Positions 18,810 through 29,212 of a stretch of 64,000 nt of DNA are shown here, one piece after another. The DNA is from Nostoc sp. JL33 (GTDB lineage Bacteria > Cyanobacteriota > Cyanobacteriia > Cyanobacteriales > Nostocaceae): the NCBI RefSeq assembly GCF_017114985.1, contig NZ_JABXKP010000026.1:1-64000 (forward strand), read 5' to 3'. The notes beneath the pieces were generated by a model. It had not been told where the DNA came from and did not search any database. It saw nothing but the letters and a program-made list of their open reading frames with translations. The stretch's first letter is position 1. Each line of letters starts with the position of its first letter. The translations under genes were made by a program, and so were the position numbers.

Positions 18810-19295
18810 TTAGCTTATTGGTTGTTGACTGGTAACGTATGTGAGCAGACCTTCACAAGCATCGATCAGTAAATCAATAACCTGATTAAACCCCTCTTGA
18901 CCACCGTAATAGGGATCTGGAACTTCCTTCAGGGTGTGTCGAGAGCAAAACTCGGACATCAAACGCACTTTTTGCTGATATTGCTTAGTTTGATCAAGAG
19001 TGAGGATGTTCTGATAATTTTCTTGATCCATCGCCAAAATCAAATCAAAGTCTTGAAAGTCTGACTTTTGAAACTGACGTGCTCGACCACGCAGTTTAAT
19101 TCCCAACTTTGTAGCAGCCGCAGCACTCATGCGTCTGTCAGGTGGGCTACCAATGTGATAACTAGATGTACCAGCAGAGTCACAGAGGATGCCATGGCTG
19201 AAGCCAGCCTGCTCAATTAGATGATTCATGATGTTTTCTGCCGATGGCGATCGGCAGATGTTACCTAAGCAGACAAACAGCAACTTGTAAGGCAT
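18810..19295 (-). CDS. Low-molecular-weight protein-tyrosine phosphatase
   Basis: A 161-residue phosphatase. The P-loop VCLGNICRSPSAE (Cys9, Arg15) sits at the N-terminus and the general acid Asp127 in VPDPYYGG. The ATG at 19295 is chosen because the P-loop must lie a few residues in; the upstream ATG at 19325 adds ten residues. Wzb-type members dephosphorylate Wzc-like kinases; a Wzc-like protein is encoded 16 kb away, but a link is only inference. It is followed on the plus side by the YbaB gene in the same orientation. Confidence 0.93.
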   Translation of the reverse strand: MPYKLLFVCLGNICRSPSAENIMNHLIEQAGFSHGILCDSAGTSSYHIGSPPDRRMSAAAATKLGIKLRGRARQFQKSDFQDFDLILAMDQENYQNILTLDQTKQYQQKVRLMSEFCSRHTLKEVPDPYYGGQEGFNQVIDLLIDACEGLLTYVTSQQPIS

Positions 19296-19418
19296 AGATA
19301 TTTTTTGTCCTTTGTCAATAGTCATTTGTCACTTGTCCTTCGACCAATGACCAAGCGCAAAGTCTGAGCGGAGGTTTCCTCCGCTCAGAACTTTGTAAGA
19401 ATGACCAATGACTCTTGA

Positions 19419-19766
19419 CTAAAATCCAGGAAGTTCCAGTCCACTGGTTAATTCTTCCATACGTTCCCGCATTGTTGCAGTGGACTTGGTATAGGCTTCT
19501 TTCATTGCCACTGTCACGAGATCGGAAAGCACTTCTGCACCTTCCCCGAAAGCCTCTGGAGAAATTTCCACCCGCTTGGGTTCTTGGTTCCCACTGACTA
19601 TCACCTTCACCAGACCACCGCCAGATTCTCCTTGAATCTCCATTTGCTCCAATTCTTCTTGAAGTCGCTTTGCGCCTTCTTGAACTTGCTGCGCTTTCTT
19701 AAAAGCTTCAGCCAGTTCCTTCATTTTCCCTAAGCCAAAGCCGAATCCTTGTCCTTTTCCTGTCAT
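19419..19766 (-). CDS. YbaB/EbfC family nucleoid-associated protein
   Basis: A small DNA-binding dimer (115 aa) of the YbaB/EbfC family. Landmarks: a Gly/Phe-rich N-terminus, a helix with [20 protein letters not shown], a central [20 protein letters not shown] strand region and a C-terminal helix with [20 protein letters not shown]. It lies downstream of murC-murB in the same orientation, separated from murB by about 265 bp. Confidence 0.93.
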   Translation of the reverse strand: MTGKGQGFGFGLGKMKELAEAFKKAQQVQEGAKRLQEELEQMEIQGESGGGLVKVIVSGNQEPKRVEISPEAFGEGAEVLSDLVTVAMKEAYTKSTATMRERMEELTSGLELPGF

Positions 19767-20030
19767 AATTATTTGTACGCGTGTGCGTTGAATAACAAAT
19801 CAAATTCAATTATAGATGCGGTAAGTAATTTGCCTCTTTTTTTACCAATAATAAATGCATTCTTGAATAGGGAGTAGGGAATTGGCCAAACAGGGCATTG
19901 GGCAAAACAGTTCCTCTTTTTTGAGTTCCGATTCCTGAATAAAGAAGTAAGATTCTCCACTCAGCACGGTCTAAACCCTAGCTATCCGCTAACAGTACTT
20001 CTTTACTCAGCACTACTACTCCCCCACTCA

Positions 20031-21032
20031 CTACCCACAAGCAGCTTGAAACTCTCCGAGCATTTTGACTTCTGGCTCTAAATTAATAGACCAACGTTCT
20101 TGTACCTGATGTTGGATATGGCGAATCAGACAGAAGATGTCACTAGCTTTTGCACCACCACGGTTAACGATAAAATTAGCATGGAGTAGTGCTACTTGTG
20201 CCCCACCAATTTGGTAGCCTTTCAGCCCAGTTTGTTCAATTAACCAGCCAGCAGTATAAGGTTTGGGATTGCGGAACACACTGCCACAACTGGGAAAGTT
20301 GTATGGTTGGGTACTCAACCGATGCTTTTTGTGTTGTTTGGTGATCGCCACAACTTTTGCTGGGTCGGCACCTGGCGCAAGTTGTAAGGTGGCTTGGGTG
20401 ACTATGCGATCGCCACCTTGCAATAATGAAGTCCGGTAGCTATAACCTAACTGTTCCGGGGTGAGAGTTTCCAGTGTACCGTCGGGTGAAAGTACCTGGG
20501 CACTAACTAACATATCTGCGATACAGCTATTGTGTGCCCCGGCATTCATCACCACGGCACCTCCTGCTGTTCCAGGGATGCCAACAGCCCACTCCAATCC
20601 TTGCCAACCTAATTCTGCTGCTGCCCATGCCAAGCTGGGAATTGATTCTCCCGCAGCAACGGTTAATTGACCTGTATCTGGGTCAAAGTTGCTGAACCGC
20701 AGATGACGAGTCGCAATGACTAAACCTGTTATACCGCGATCGCTCACCAGCAAGTTAGAACCGGCTCCCAGTGTTGTCACCTTTAAATCACGTTCTTTTG
20801 CGTATTTAAGACTTGCTTGCAGTGCTTCTAAGTTTCGGGGGGCAACGTACAAATCAGCTGCTCCCCCAACTCTATAGGAAGTAAACGCTGACAAGCAAGC
20901 CTGGGGCTTGATCGCACAATCAGTATTGGGTAAGCAAATTACTTCACTCTCCACCGGATTAGTTGTTTGGTGTTTCTTTGTATTCAAAGCAGAAGCTGTG
21001 CAGACGTTTCCAGCTGCCTGGGAAATTGTCAT
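20031..21032 (-). CDS. murB: UDP-N-acetylenolpyruvoylglucosamine reductase MurB
   Basis: FAD-dependent reductase that makes UDP-N-acetylmuramate in peptidoglycan synthesis. Motifs: [23 protein letters not shown] (FAD), [25 protein letters not shown] (catalytic Ser) and LEPEVKMLG (catalytic Glu). The length of 333 aa includes a 35-40 residue N-terminal extension before the FAD domain. It follows murC after 124 bp, the usual cyanobacterial murC-murB order. Confidence 0.96.
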   Translation of the reverse strand: MTISQAAGNVCTASALNTKKHQTTNPVESEVICLPNTDCAIKPQACLSAFTSYRVGGAADLYVAPRNLEALQASLKYAKERDLKVTTLGAGSNLLVSDRGITGLVIATRHLRFSNFDPDTGQLTVAAGESIPSLAWAAAELGWQGLEWAVGIPGTAGGAVVMNAGAHNSCIADMLVSAQVLSPDGTLETLTPEQLGYSYRTSLLQGGDRIVTQATLQLAPGADPAKVVAITKQHKKHRLSTQPYNFPSCGSVFRNPKPYTAGWLIEQTGLKGYQIGGAQVALLHANFIVNRGGAKASDIFCLIRHIQHQVQERWSINLEPEVKMLGEFQAACG

Positions 21033-21156
21033 TTTTACTTTATATTGGTAAAATTTTTACATTTATTTACCGCAAAGATACGGTAATAGAGTTAAACTAC
21101 CGAACCGTTGCTAGACGGGCGCTTTGCTCAGAAATAAAACTTCGCAAAGCCTCCAC

Positions 21157-22620
21157 TTAAGATGTGGCTTTAGCCGGTTCGCAAAGTGTCGTAATTACTT
21201 CAGGAATCACCTGATTCAAGTTCCCAGCCCCCAAAAACAGCGCCAAGTCTCCTGGGCGTAGCGTTTGTAGCAAGTACTCATACACTGAGGGTAAAGTTGG
21301 CTGATAAACTACTTGCGAATGGTGTTTAGCAATTTCCGCCGCTAGATGTTCACCACTAATTTGCCCTAAATTAGGTTCACCTGCACTGTAAATATCAGTC
21401 AGGACAACCAAATCAGCATGGGTAAAGGACTCGGCAAATTCTTCTAAAAAGGTCAGTGTCCGGCTATAGCGATGGGGTTGGAAGATGGCAACCACTCTTT
21501 GCCCTGGTCTTGCTTGTAAACGGGCTGCGGCGAGAGTCACGCGAATCTCGCTGGGGTGATGAGCATAGTCATCAATGAAGGTAATACCATCAACTTCACC
21601 CCGGAACTCAAAGCGGCGTCTTGCTCCTTCAAAGGTGGCGATACCTTTGGCAATTGCTCCAAATTCTAAGCCCAAGGCGCGACCAACAGCCACTGCTGCT
21701 AGGGCATTGCTGAGATTGTGCCGACTGAGCAGCCGCAACTTCAACACGCCCAAAGCTTTGCCTCTTTCCCAAACTAAAGCCGTGGTGCCATCAGCACGAT
21801 AATCAATATTGGTGACGGTGTAATCAGCGTCTGTATCTGAGTGTAAGCTGTAGCTGATTGTCGGTTGCAAGCGATCGCGCACTGTCGCACAATCAATACT
21901 ACCTATTAAGGTTTTACAACCCTTAGCAAATGTCTGGAAGATGTCAATGACTTCTTCTAATGTATCGTAGTGGTCAGGATGATCGAGTTCAATATTGGTG
22001 ATGATGCCAATCTCTGGAGCGTGTTTTACCAAGGAACCGTCAGATTCATCTGCTTCGGCTACCAAATATTGGCTTTGTCCCAACCGAGCATTACCTTCCC
22101 AAGCATTGACTTCGCCACCTACTAAAATCGTTGGGTCTAGACCTGCTTGCAGAAGCATATAGCCAATCATGCTACTGGTTGTAGTTTTGCCGTGTGTTCC
22201 TGCCACTGCAATACTATAGTAATCGGCAATTAAAGCTGCCAGTACATCTGAACGATGTAAAATTGGACAACCTAATTCTAGCGCTGCTTTGTATTCTAAA
22301 TTATTCGTGTTAATTGCTGTTGAACAAATGACTTGAGGCAGTTTTGACTTAGTATCAGTAGGTAATTGTTCTTGTGAATTTAATACTACTGCATTCGCCA
22401 ATACCTGAGGGTGAAAGAATTCGAGATTGCTTGCCTCTTGTCTATCAAAAATATGAGCACCGATAGATTCCAACTTGTGCGTAATGTGGTTAGGACGAAG
22501 ATCCGAACCTGATACTGGAAATTGACGCTTGGCGAGAACGTATGCCAGAGCAGACATACCTATACCACCGATGCCAATGAAATGAAATGGTCTACCACTA
22601 AAATCTACAGAATTAGTCAT
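21157..22620 (-). CDS. murC: UDP-N-acetylmuramate--L-alanine ligase MurC
   Basis: ATP-dependent ligase that adds L-Ala to UDP-MurNAc. N-terminal Rossmann motif FIGIGGIGMSALAYVL, ATP loop VAGTHGKTTTSSMIGYML, EADESDGSL, DDYAHHPSEI and IFQPHRYSRT are all present. Length 487 aa, normal. It heads a minus-strand pair with murB. Confidence 0.97.
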   Translation of the reverse strand: MTNSVDFSGRPFHFIGIGGIGMSALAYVLAKRQFPVSGSDLRPNHITHKLESIGAHIFDRQEASNLEFFHPQVLANAVVLNSQEQLPTDTKSKLPQVICSTAINTNNLEYKAALELGCPILHRSDVLAALIADYYSIAVAGTHGKTTTSSMIGYMLLQAGLDPTILVGGEVNAWEGNARLGQSQYLVAEADESDGSLVKHAPEIGIITNIELDHPDHYDTLEEVIDIFQTFAKGCKTLIGSIDCATVRDRLQPTISYSLHSDTDADYTVTNIDYRADGTTALVWERGKALGVLKLRLLSRHNLSNALAAVAVGRALGLEFGAIAKGIATFEGARRRFEFRGEVDGITFIDDYAHHPSEIRVTLAAARLQARPGQRVVAIFQPHRYSRTLTFLEEFAESFTHADLVVLTDIYSAGEPNLGQISGEHLAAEIAKHHSQVVYQPTLPSVYEYLLQTLRPGDLALFLGAGNLNQVIPEVITTLCEPAKATS

Positions 22621-22918
22621 TTATTGCTCCTCTTACACCACATCACACCATAATCACAAATGACACGCGTATCATAACAGGAATTTGATTTTTACCGTAA
22701 CTGCTTCTATATCATGTTCATGTTTGATGTCCGAATCATATTTGTGCTCTGGTTTTCCTTGTTCAGAATGATTTTACCTTGGTTGGAGGTTTTTGCTATT
22801 TTTGAACTGTTCTTAAGATTATTCTGAAAATTTTGGTCACATCGGGAAAAAAATTCTTGTAATGTCAAATACATATTTTTGGCTACCTTACTGGAATTGG
22901 CTACATAATACATTGTTT

Positions 22919-23031
22919 AGTGAAACTGATTTGAAATTGCATCAAGTCTAGGCGTGAATTCAGTACAATAGTACATTGGTAATGAAACTATTTTTCAATT
23001 GCATAAAACCCAGGCATAACTGGATGCAACA
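22919..23031 (+). repeat. Imperfect ~60-bp tandem duplication upstream of nadD
   Basis: GAAACTGATTTGAAATTGCA (from 22922) recurs in diverged form as GAAACTATTTTTCAATTGCA (from 22983), and the following 25 nt of each copy also align (CTAGGCGTGA versus CCAGGCATAA). The second copy runs into the first codons of nadD. The rest of the 22621-22918 spacer showed nothing recognisable. Confidence 0.55.
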
Positions 23032-23650
23032 ACTTGCAATTTTTGGTGGCACATTTGATCCAATTCATTGGGGACACCTGCTCGTAGCCGAGACAGCTTT
23101 GCATCAAGTATCCCTTGAAAAGGTAATTTGGGTGCCATCCCTAAATCCTCCTCATAAAGAAGCAGCTTTGTTTGAGCATCGTCTGGAAATGCTGCAATTA
23201 GGCATAAAAGATAACCCAGCGTTTACTACCTCACTAGTGGAGGCAAATCGCTCTGGGACTTCTTATGCCATTAACACCCTGTTCGACTTATCTGCTTGTT
23301 ATCCAAATACTCACTGGTACTGGATTGTCGGCTTGGATACTTTCCAAACCTTACCCCGTTGGTATCGTGGACACGAACTAGCACAAATGTGTGATTGGTT
23401 AATCGCACCCCGACTACTAGGTGGTGAGACTATAACTCAAAGCAAATTAATCTGCAAGCAAGTGGAGAAAGAAATCAGGGAGGAGTCATATACCATACAC
23501 TGGCAACTCTTAGATATACCTTTAGTAGGAGTTTCGTCAAGTCTAATTCGCAAATTTTGCCGCGAACACCAGTCAATTCGTTATTTAGTCCCGGAATCGG
23601 TTAGATCATATATCACTAACAACAATCTTTATTCCCACAAATCTGAATAA
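23024..23650 (+). CDS. nadD: Nicotinate-nucleotide adenylyltransferase
   Basis: Adenylates nicotinate mononucleotide in NAD synthesis. Motifs: AIFGGTFDPIHWGHLLVAE with the nucleotidyltransferase HxGH, WVPSLNPPHK, WIVGLDTFQTLPRW and the C-terminal SSSLIRKF (usual ISSTxIR). The ATG at 23024 (208 aa) is chosen; the frame is open back to 22976, but those codons lie in a duplicated non-coding segment. It is followed by GAPDH after 116 bp in the same direction. Confidence 0.9.
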   Translation: MQQLAIFGGTFDPIHWGHLLVAETALHQVSLEKVIWVPSLNPPHKEAALFEHRLEMLQLGIKDNPAFTTSLVEANRSGTSYAINTLFDLSACYPNTHWYWIVGLDTFQTLPRWYRGHELAQMCDWLIAPRLLGGETITQSKLICKQVEKEIREESYTIHWQLLDIPLVGVSSSLIRKFCREHQSIRYLVPESVRSYITNNNLYSHKSE

Positions 23651-23766
23651 ATTATGTGTTTTTTTGTTGATCTAACAGTTTATGGTTATAAGTGCCCCCC
23701 CCCTTTGCGATATGATTGGGGTCAACGATATGAACATATAAGCATAAATACAGAGGGCAAGACACT

Positions 23767-24780
23767 GTGATTAGAGTTGCAATCAACGGTTTCGGGCGGA
23801 TTGGACGTAACTTTGCACGCTGCTGGGTGGGTAGAGAGAATAGTAAAATCGAGCTTGTCGCTATTAATGACACATCAGACCCTAGAACCAATGCCCATCT
23901 GCTAAAGTATGACTCAATGCTAGGGAAGATCAAGGGTGCTGAGATTAGTGCCGATGATAACTCGATCATCGTTAACGGTAAGACGATTAAGTGCGTATCC
24001 GATCGCAACCCAGAAAAGTTGCCCTGGAAAGATTGGGGAATTGACCTAATTATCGAAGCAACGGGGGTGTTTACTAGCAAAGAAGGAGCGCTCAAGCATG
24101 TGAATGCTGGAGCCAAGAAAGTTCTGATTACCGCTCCTGGTAAAAACGAGGATGGCACTTTTGTGATTGGTGTGAATCATCACGACTATGACCACAACAA
24201 ACACCACATTATCAGTAACGCTAGCTGTACTACCAACTGCTTGGCACCGATCGCCAAGGTGTTGAACGATAGATTCGGCATTATTAAAGGCACGATGACC
24301 ACCACCCATAGTTATACAGGTGACCAGCGTTTGCTAGACGCTTCTCACCGGGATTTGCGACGGGCGAGGGCAGCAGCGATCAATATTGTACCCACTTCCA
24401 CTGGTGCGGCAAAAGCAGTAGCGCTGGTAATCCCAGAGCTTAAAGGCAAGCTAAATGGCGTTGCCCTGCGTGTACCTACCCCGAACGTCTCAATGGTAGA
24501 TTTCGTAGTTCAAGTTGAGAAGCGTACTATTACTGAAGAAGTTAACCAAGCTCTTAAAGATGCTGCTGAAGGGCCACTCAAAGGCATTTTGGACTATAGC
24601 GAACTAGAATTGGTATCTTCCGATTATCAAGGTAGTGATGCTTCTTCGATTGTGGATGCCAACTTGACTTTCGTGTTAGGTAATGACCTAGTGAAAGTTA
24701 TGGCGTGGTATGACAACGAGTGGGGTTACAGCCAACGAGTTTTGGATTTGGCTGAATTAGTAGCCGAGAAGTGGCAATAA
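23767..24780 (+). CDS. gap: Type I glyceraldehyde-3-phosphate dehydrogenase (Gap2-like, NAD(P))
   Basis: Catalytic Cys154 in SNASCTTNC, His181 in TTTHSYTGD, and Rossmann GFGRIGR. At the cofactor-selecting site the sequence reads [13 protein letters not shown]: Ala-Ser stands where strictly NAD-specific enzymes have Leu-Pro. Together with [20 protein letters not shown] this is the pattern of the cyanobacterial Calvin-cycle type (Gap2), which can use NADPH. The start codon is GTG at 23767 ([10 protein letters not shown]). Nostoc has several gap paralogues, so I leave the number open. Length 337 aa. Confidence 0.94.
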   Translation: MIRVAINGFGRIGRNFARCWVGRENSKIELVAINDTSDPRTNAHLLKYDSMLGKIKGAEISADDNSIIVNGKTIKCVSDRNPEKLPWKDWGIDLIIEATGVFTSKEGALKHVNAGAKKVLITAPGKNEDGTFVIGVNHHDYDHNKHHIISNASCTTNCLAPIAKVLNDRFGIIKGTMTTTHSYTGDQRLLDASHRDLRRARAAAINIVPTSTGAAKAVALVIPELKGKLNGVALRVPTPNVSMVDFVVQVEKRTITEEVNQALKDAAEGPLKGILDYSELELVSSDYQGSDASSIVDANLTFVLGNDLVKVMAWYDNEWGYSQRVLDLAELVAEKWQ

Positions 24781-24820
24781 TTAGTCATTAGTCATTGGTC
24801 ATTAGAAAAATGACAAAGGA

Positions 24821-25885
24821 CTATTGACCAAAATGTTGAAATCCCTGGCTAAGACTCAGAACTTGGTCAGGAAATTTTTTTTGTTCGTCGTGCAATAGTA
24901 CTGTTGATCCCGATGTAATGCTGCCGACGATCGCAGTACCTTCACCAAGATGTTGTACGAAGGCTGATGCTAAGGAATATGGCAAGCACAGCACTAATTC
25001 AAAGTCTTCGCCACCGTATAAAGCATATTCTAGGGCTTGGTCTTCTGTCAGCCAATGCTTAAAAGTTTTTGGTAAGGGAATTTGTCTGCGTTCTAGGACA
25101 GCGCCAACGCCACTGGCGCGGCAAATTTGGAGAATCGCGTCTGCCAAACCATCACTGCTATCCATACCAGCTACAGAAATTTTGGATTTTAGATTTGGGA
25201 TTTTGGATTGGGAATCGAAGATTTTCCAGAGGATTGGTAAGACATCTAATCGTGGTTGTGGGCGTTGGTGTGCGCGGATTAGAGCCGTCTTTTCCACGTC
25301 GTTGAGTTGTTCTCCTAATTCGGGATGTAAGAGCAGTTCTAAGCCAGCGCGGGAGGCTCCATGAACACCTGTAACGACGATCGCATCTCCGACAACAGCA
25401 GCAGAACGGCGGATAATTTGACTAGGGTTAACTTGACCAAAAGCGGTAATTGCTAGAGTCGTCACAGGCGATCGCACAATATCACCCCCGACAATTGGGG
25501 TATTGTATTTTTGCAGGCATTCTGTCATTCCCTGGTATAGTCGCTCAACCCAACTCACCTTAACTTCACCGGGGAGTCCCAACCCGACGGTGATTCCCAA
25601 TGGGGAAGCACCCATTGCTGCTAAATCTGATAAATTGGCAGCCGCAGCTCGCCAACCAGCATCTTCTGGGGAAGTGGTGAGTTTACTAAAATGTACGTCT
25701 TCAACCAGCACATCTGTAGTCACCACCAAAGATTGCCCTGGTGCAGTTTCAAGTACTGCGGCATCATCACCGATAATTTCTGGAGGACAGAAGCGCTGTA
25801 ATCTTTCTAAAAGACCTTGTTCGCCAATGTCTTTTACTTGTTGAGAAGATAACTCACTGTTCACAATCGGTTTTCCCTGTTGCAA
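24821..25885 (-). CDS. thiL: Thiamine-monophosphate kinase ThiL
   Basis: Phosphorylates thiamine monophosphate to the diphosphate. Motifs: GDDAAVLE near the N-terminus, VVTTDVLVEDVHF (metal-binding Asp), NLSDLAAMGASPLGITVGL, VGGDIVRS, MDSSDGLADAI and YGGEDFELVL. Length 354 aa with a short polar insert (QSKIPNLKSKIS) near 227-240. It is convergent with the GAPDH gene; the 40-bp gap contains a weak GTCATT/AATGAC hairpin. Confidence 0.95.
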   Translation of the reverse strand: MQQGKPIVNSELSSQQVKDIGEQGLLERLQRFCPPEIIGDDAAVLETAPGQSLVVTTDVLVEDVHFSKLTTSPEDAGWRAAAANLSDLAAMGASPLGITVGLGLPGEVKVSWVERLYQGMTECLQKYNTPIVGGDIVRSPVTTLAITAFGQVNPSQIIRRSAAVVGDAIVVTGVHGASRAGLELLLHPELGEQLNDVEKTALIRAHQRPQPRLDVLPILWKIFDSQSKIPNLKSKISVAGMDSSDGLADAILQICRASGVGAVLERRQIPLPKTFKHWLTEDQALEYALYGGEDFELVLCLPYSLASAFVQHLGEGTAIVGSITSGSTVLLHDEQKKFPDQVLSLSQGFQHFGQ

Positions 25886-25953
25886 AATTACGAAGAAAAC
25901 TGATGATTTACTTTACTGTTTAAGATAAGGGTATCGTTTAGGAGACAGTTGGG

Positions 25954-26526
25954 ATGGTCAGTACACCAGTAACCAGCATCACCTTTGAGGAGTACTTAGC
26001 CTATGATGATGGTAACGGTTCCCATTATGAACTGGTGGATGGCAAGCTAGAGCTAATGAACCCACCTACTATTCAACATTTCTTGATTGTCGATTTTTTG
26101 GATACTGCCTTGAAAGCAGAAATCAAACGTTGTAACTCTACTTGGCTGTGTTTTCGGGAAAGTGGGGTGAGAACGGGGAGAAATAAATCTAGGTTGACTG
26201 ATCTGTGTGTAGTGACAGTGGAACAAGCCAGAGAATTATTAAATTCCTCAGCAGTATTTGAGTCACCCCCGTTACTAATTGTCGAGGTGGTCAGTCCAGA
26301 ATCGGTGAAACGGGACTATCGCCATAAGCGATCTGAATATGCGGCCTTAGAGGTTCCTGAATATTGGATTGTAGATCCACTCGAAGCGAAAATTTCAGTG
26401 TTACTACTGGAAGATGGATTATACGAAGAAACAGTTTTTACAACCAATCAGCAAATTGGATCACGGACTTTTCCAGAATTAACGATTACAGTTGATCAGA
26501 TATTCACCGCCGGGAATCTGAGTTAG
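25954..26526 (+). CDS. Uma2 family (DUF820) PD-(D/E)XK-fold protein
   Basis: A 190-residue protein of a family heavily expanded in cyanobacteria with a restriction-endonuclease-like fold. Seen: YELVDGKLELM, LTDLCVVT (Asp position), LLIVEVVSPES (Glu) and YRHKRSEYAALEVPEYWIVD (Lys). An AGGAGA ribosome site lies about 8 nt before the ATG. Biological role unknown; intact length. Confidence 0.85.
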   Translation: MVSTPVTSITFEEYLAYDDGNGSHYELVDGKLELMNPPTIQHFLIVDFLDTALKAEIKRCNSTWLCFRESGVRTGRNKSRLTDLCVVTVEQARELLNSSAVFESPPLLIVEVVSPESVKRDYRHKRSEYAALEVPEYWIVDPLEAKISVLLLEDGLYEETVFTTNQQIGSRTFPELTITVDQIFTAGNLS

Positions 26527-26529
26527 GGG

Positions 26530-26549
26530 AGACGCGATTAATCGCGTCT
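26530..26549. repeat. 20-bp perfect palindrome, copy 1
   Basis: AGACGCGATTAATCGCGTCT followed by GTACAGGAG. It lies 3 nt after the Uma2 stop, in the gap to the convergent cyclophilin gene. A second copy in inverted orientation is at 29622-29641. It is likely to act as an RNA hairpin/terminator or is a dispersed mobile repeat. Confidence 0.7.
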
Positions 26550-26612
26550 GTACAGGAGTTAAAAGTTAGTAATTATTCTCCCTCATCTCCCTCATCTCCC
26601 CCTGCTCCCTTC

Positions 26613-27719
26613 TTATGCAGCTTGCGGCTCAACCAGATTTTCTATTCCCTGAACGACTTTTGCTGATTCAATTTTGTCACCAGCCTTCAGTTTATCCAAA
26701 ACTTCTTTGCCTTCGGTGAGATAGCCAAAAACGGCATAGCGACCATCTAATAGGTTGCGTCCGGCGGGGGTGAGTTCTGGTTCAAAGAGGAAGAAGAAGA
26801 ATTGCGAAGATCCACCATTCACTTCACTTTCGGGACGAGCCATCACCACTGCACCAAAGGCAGAGAAAGGCAGAACTGGCATATCAACGTAACGACCGGC
26901 TTCTTCTAAAGTAATGCCATAGGTAGGTGCTTTATCGCCCTTAACTAAAACTTCTAAAGGAATGGCGCGATATTTGCCCGTTGTTGGGTCAATGAAACCG
27001 ACCTCTTTACCTTCTGGATCTCCAGTTTGGAGAAAGTAAGATTCTTCAGAACGGGTAAATTCTAAACCATTATAAAAACCCCTCTGTACCAAATCTACAA
27101 AATTCCCAGCAGTGACAGGGGCGCTGTAACCGTCTACTACAAGGGTCAAATCGCCTTTGTTAGTTTTGAATTCTACAGTGGCACGACCTTTAAGTTGCGG
27201 CAGGTTACTATACTGGGGAGGCACTTCAAAGGGGAATTGTCTCACCATAGACTCTTCTAGCTGAGTAACGAGATTCAGCAGTTTACCTCTATCTTGCAGA
27301 ATTTGTTCTTTATCTTTGCTGTTCGCCAATTCTTGCAATTTATCCACCCCAGATTTCAACTCGGTAATCCAAGCTTCGGCTTGGGGTTGGCGTTCTTCGG
27401 GAACGCTTGTTAAGATTTGGGAGGGTTTATCGAGAATGCGGGATGCTTTGCTGATGTCTTTGGAAATAGCACTCCAGCGCCGATTCGCCCGCAGTTGGGC
27501 AGAAATGTCCTCTAAACTGGCTTGTAGTTGCCGCACAGGTTTGTTGTCTATCGGGAGTGCATACCGCAACAAAGCTTTGCCGTCGGTAATTGCATTGCCG
27601 GCTGGTAGTGCGGCACTACTGGAGGGAGTCCACCCAGCTGTAGTTATGCCTAAAAATATTGTTACCAGCAGTATTGCCATTAGGCTGTTCTTCAGCCAGG
27701 ATTTTAATAAGTTAAGCAT
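26613..27719 (-). CDS. Exported peptidyl-prolyl cis-trans isomerase, TLP40/CYP38-like cyclophilin
   Basis: A 368-residue protein: N-terminal signal peptide (about 1-38, ending SSAA), a helical domain (about 45-170) and a C-terminal cyclophilin-type domain (about 180-360) with VTAGNFVDLVQRGFYNGLEF and GSSQFFFFLFEPELTPAG. The helical plus cyclophilin layout resembles thylakoid-lumen TLP40/CYP38, implicated in photosystem II assembly in plants; a similar role here is inference. The start at 27719 directly precedes the signal peptide. Confidence 0.88.
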   Translation of the reverse strand: MLNLLKSWLKNSLMAILLVTIFLGITTAGWTPSSSAALPAGNAITDGKALLRYALPIDNKPVRQLQASLEDISAQLRANRRWSAISKDISKASRILDKPSQILTSVPEERQPQAEAWITELKSGVDKLQELANSKDKEQILQDRGKLLNLVTQLEESMVRQFPFEVPPQYSNLPQLKGRATVEFKTNKGDLTLVVDGYSAPVTAGNFVDLVQRGFYNGLEFTRSEESYFLQTGDPEGKEVGFIDPTTGKYRAIPLEVLVKGDKAPTYGITLEEAGRYVDMPVLPFSAFGAVVMARPESEVNGGSSQFFFFLFEPELTPAGRNLLDGRYAVFGYLTEGKEVLDKLKAGDKIESAKVVQGIENLVEPQAA

Positions 27720-27925
27720 GGGATAACTCAAATGCAGCATTGAATTGTTGACTGGACGTAACCCATCAATAATCTTCCCATGTTAGGTGCTGAGTAGAAC
27801 AAAGAGGCAGAGGGGTGAAGGACAAATGACTAATGATAAATGACAACTAACTAATGACTTATGCCCAATGACGACCCTAGAAGGGTACAATAAATGCCGA
27901 TTGTCTTCCAAAATTTGAAAGTTTC

Positions 27926-28483
27926 ATGATCTCCAGTAACGACTTTCGACCCGGTGTTTCAATTGTATTAGATGGGTCTGTATGGCGAGTGATCGAATTC
28001 CTCCACGTTAAGCCAGGCAAAGGTTCCGCCTTTGTCAGAACCAAACTGAGAAATGTCCAAAGTGGGAGCGTGATTGAAAAAACGTTCCGAGCAGGGGAAA
28101 CGCTACCGCAAGCCACCTTAGAAAAAAGCACGATGCAACATACCTATAAAGAGGGCGATGAGTTTGTCTTTATGGATATGGAAACATACGAAGAAGGCAG
28201 ATTAACCCGCGCACAAATTGGCGATCGCGTCAAATACCTCAAGGAAGGTATGGAAGCGGAAGTTATCCGGTGGGGCGAACAGGTGCTGGGAGTAGAATTG
28301 CCTAAGTCTGTGACTCTGGAAGTTATCCAAACAGATCCAGGTGTAAAAGGTGACACTGCCACGGGTGGCTCAAAACCAGCAACTGTGGAAACTGGTGCAA
28401 TTGTGATGGTTCCTTTGTTTATCACCCAAGGAGAACGCATCCGAATTGATACTCAGGAAGATAAATATATCAGCAGGGAATAA
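27926..28483 (+). CDS. efp: Translation elongation factor P
   Basis: A 185-residue EF-P with N-terminal KOW-like domain and the loop [17 protein letters not shown] carrying the modifiable Lys. C-terminal signature [22 protein letters not shown]. It relieves ribosome stalling at proline runs. It is followed 109 bp later by accB, the common cyanobacterial efp-accB pairing. Confidence 0.97.
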   Translation: MISSNDFRPGVSIVLDGSVWRVIEFLHVKPGKGSAFVRTKLRNVQSGSVIEKTFRAGETLPQATLEKSTMQHTYKEGDEFVFMDMETYEEGRLTRAQIGDRVKYLKEGMEAEVIRWGEQVLGVELPKSVTLEVIQTDPGVKGDTATGGSKPATVETGAIVMVPLFITQGERIRIDTQEDKYISRE

Positions 28484-28592
28484 CTTTCATCTCTACGGAG
28501 ATGCTTGCTCCCGATTTAAATCCCTACATAGGGATTAAATCCCTGCCACACTTAAAATGCTAATTTACGGATAGGTCGAGGTAATAAAAACT

Positions 28593-29150
28593 GTGCCATT
28601 GGACTTTAATGAAATCCGCCAACTACTGGCAACTATCGCCCAAACAGATATTGCAGAAGTTACGCTCAAAAGCAATGACTTTGAACTAACAGTCCGTAAG
28701 GCTGTGAGCATCAGCAATCAGGTGTTGTCGGTAGGTCAAGCGACCTTGGGCGGTGTGGTAGGTTCGGGCTTGACATCGGGTTCATCTTTGGGAAACCAGG
28801 GGGCCCCAAGTCAGGTAACGGAGGTGTCCACAGGTCGCGCGTTTGATAATGCTGGAACTGGCACACAATTGCAGTTGTCAGTAAATGCCCCCTCAATCAT
28901 TGACCAGAGATTAGTAGAAGTGCCTTCCCCAATGGTAGGGACGTTTTATCGCGCTCCTGCGCCGGGGGAAGTGGCATTTGTGGAAGTGGGCGATCGCGTC
29001 CGCAAGGGTCAAACAGTCTGTATCATTGAGGCGATGAAGCTGATGAATGAAATTGAAGCCGAAGTCTCTGGACAGGTGATGGAAATTCTCCTCCAAAATG
29101 GTGACGCTGTAGAATATGGTCAACCTTTGATGCGAATTAACCCTGATTAA
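28593..29150 (+). CDS. accB: Biotin carboxyl carrier protein of acetyl-CoA carboxylase
   Basis: Carries biotin for the first step of fatty acid synthesis. Biotinylation site EAMKLMNEIEAEVSG in the C-terminal lipoyl-like domain; a Gly/Ser/Pro-rich linker (about 50-105) separates it from the N-terminal region. The start codon is GTG at 28593, preceded by GAGGTAATAA; the ORF begins with the usual PLDFNEIRQLL. Length 185 aa. Confidence 0.96.
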   Translation: MPLDFNEIRQLLATIAQTDIAEVTLKSNDFELTVRKAVSISNQVLSVGQATLGGVVGSGLTSGSSLGNQGAPSQVTEVSTGRAFDNAGTGTQLQLSVNAPSIIDQRLVEVPSPMVGTFYRAPAPGEVAFVEVGDRVRKGQTVCIIEAMKLMNEIEAEVSGQVMEILLQNGDAVEYGQPLMRINPD

Positions 29151-29212
29151 GTATTAATGTATATATGAAATGAGTCATCGTTAAAACTTTCAGTCCTTGC
29201 GGGTTAATCCTG

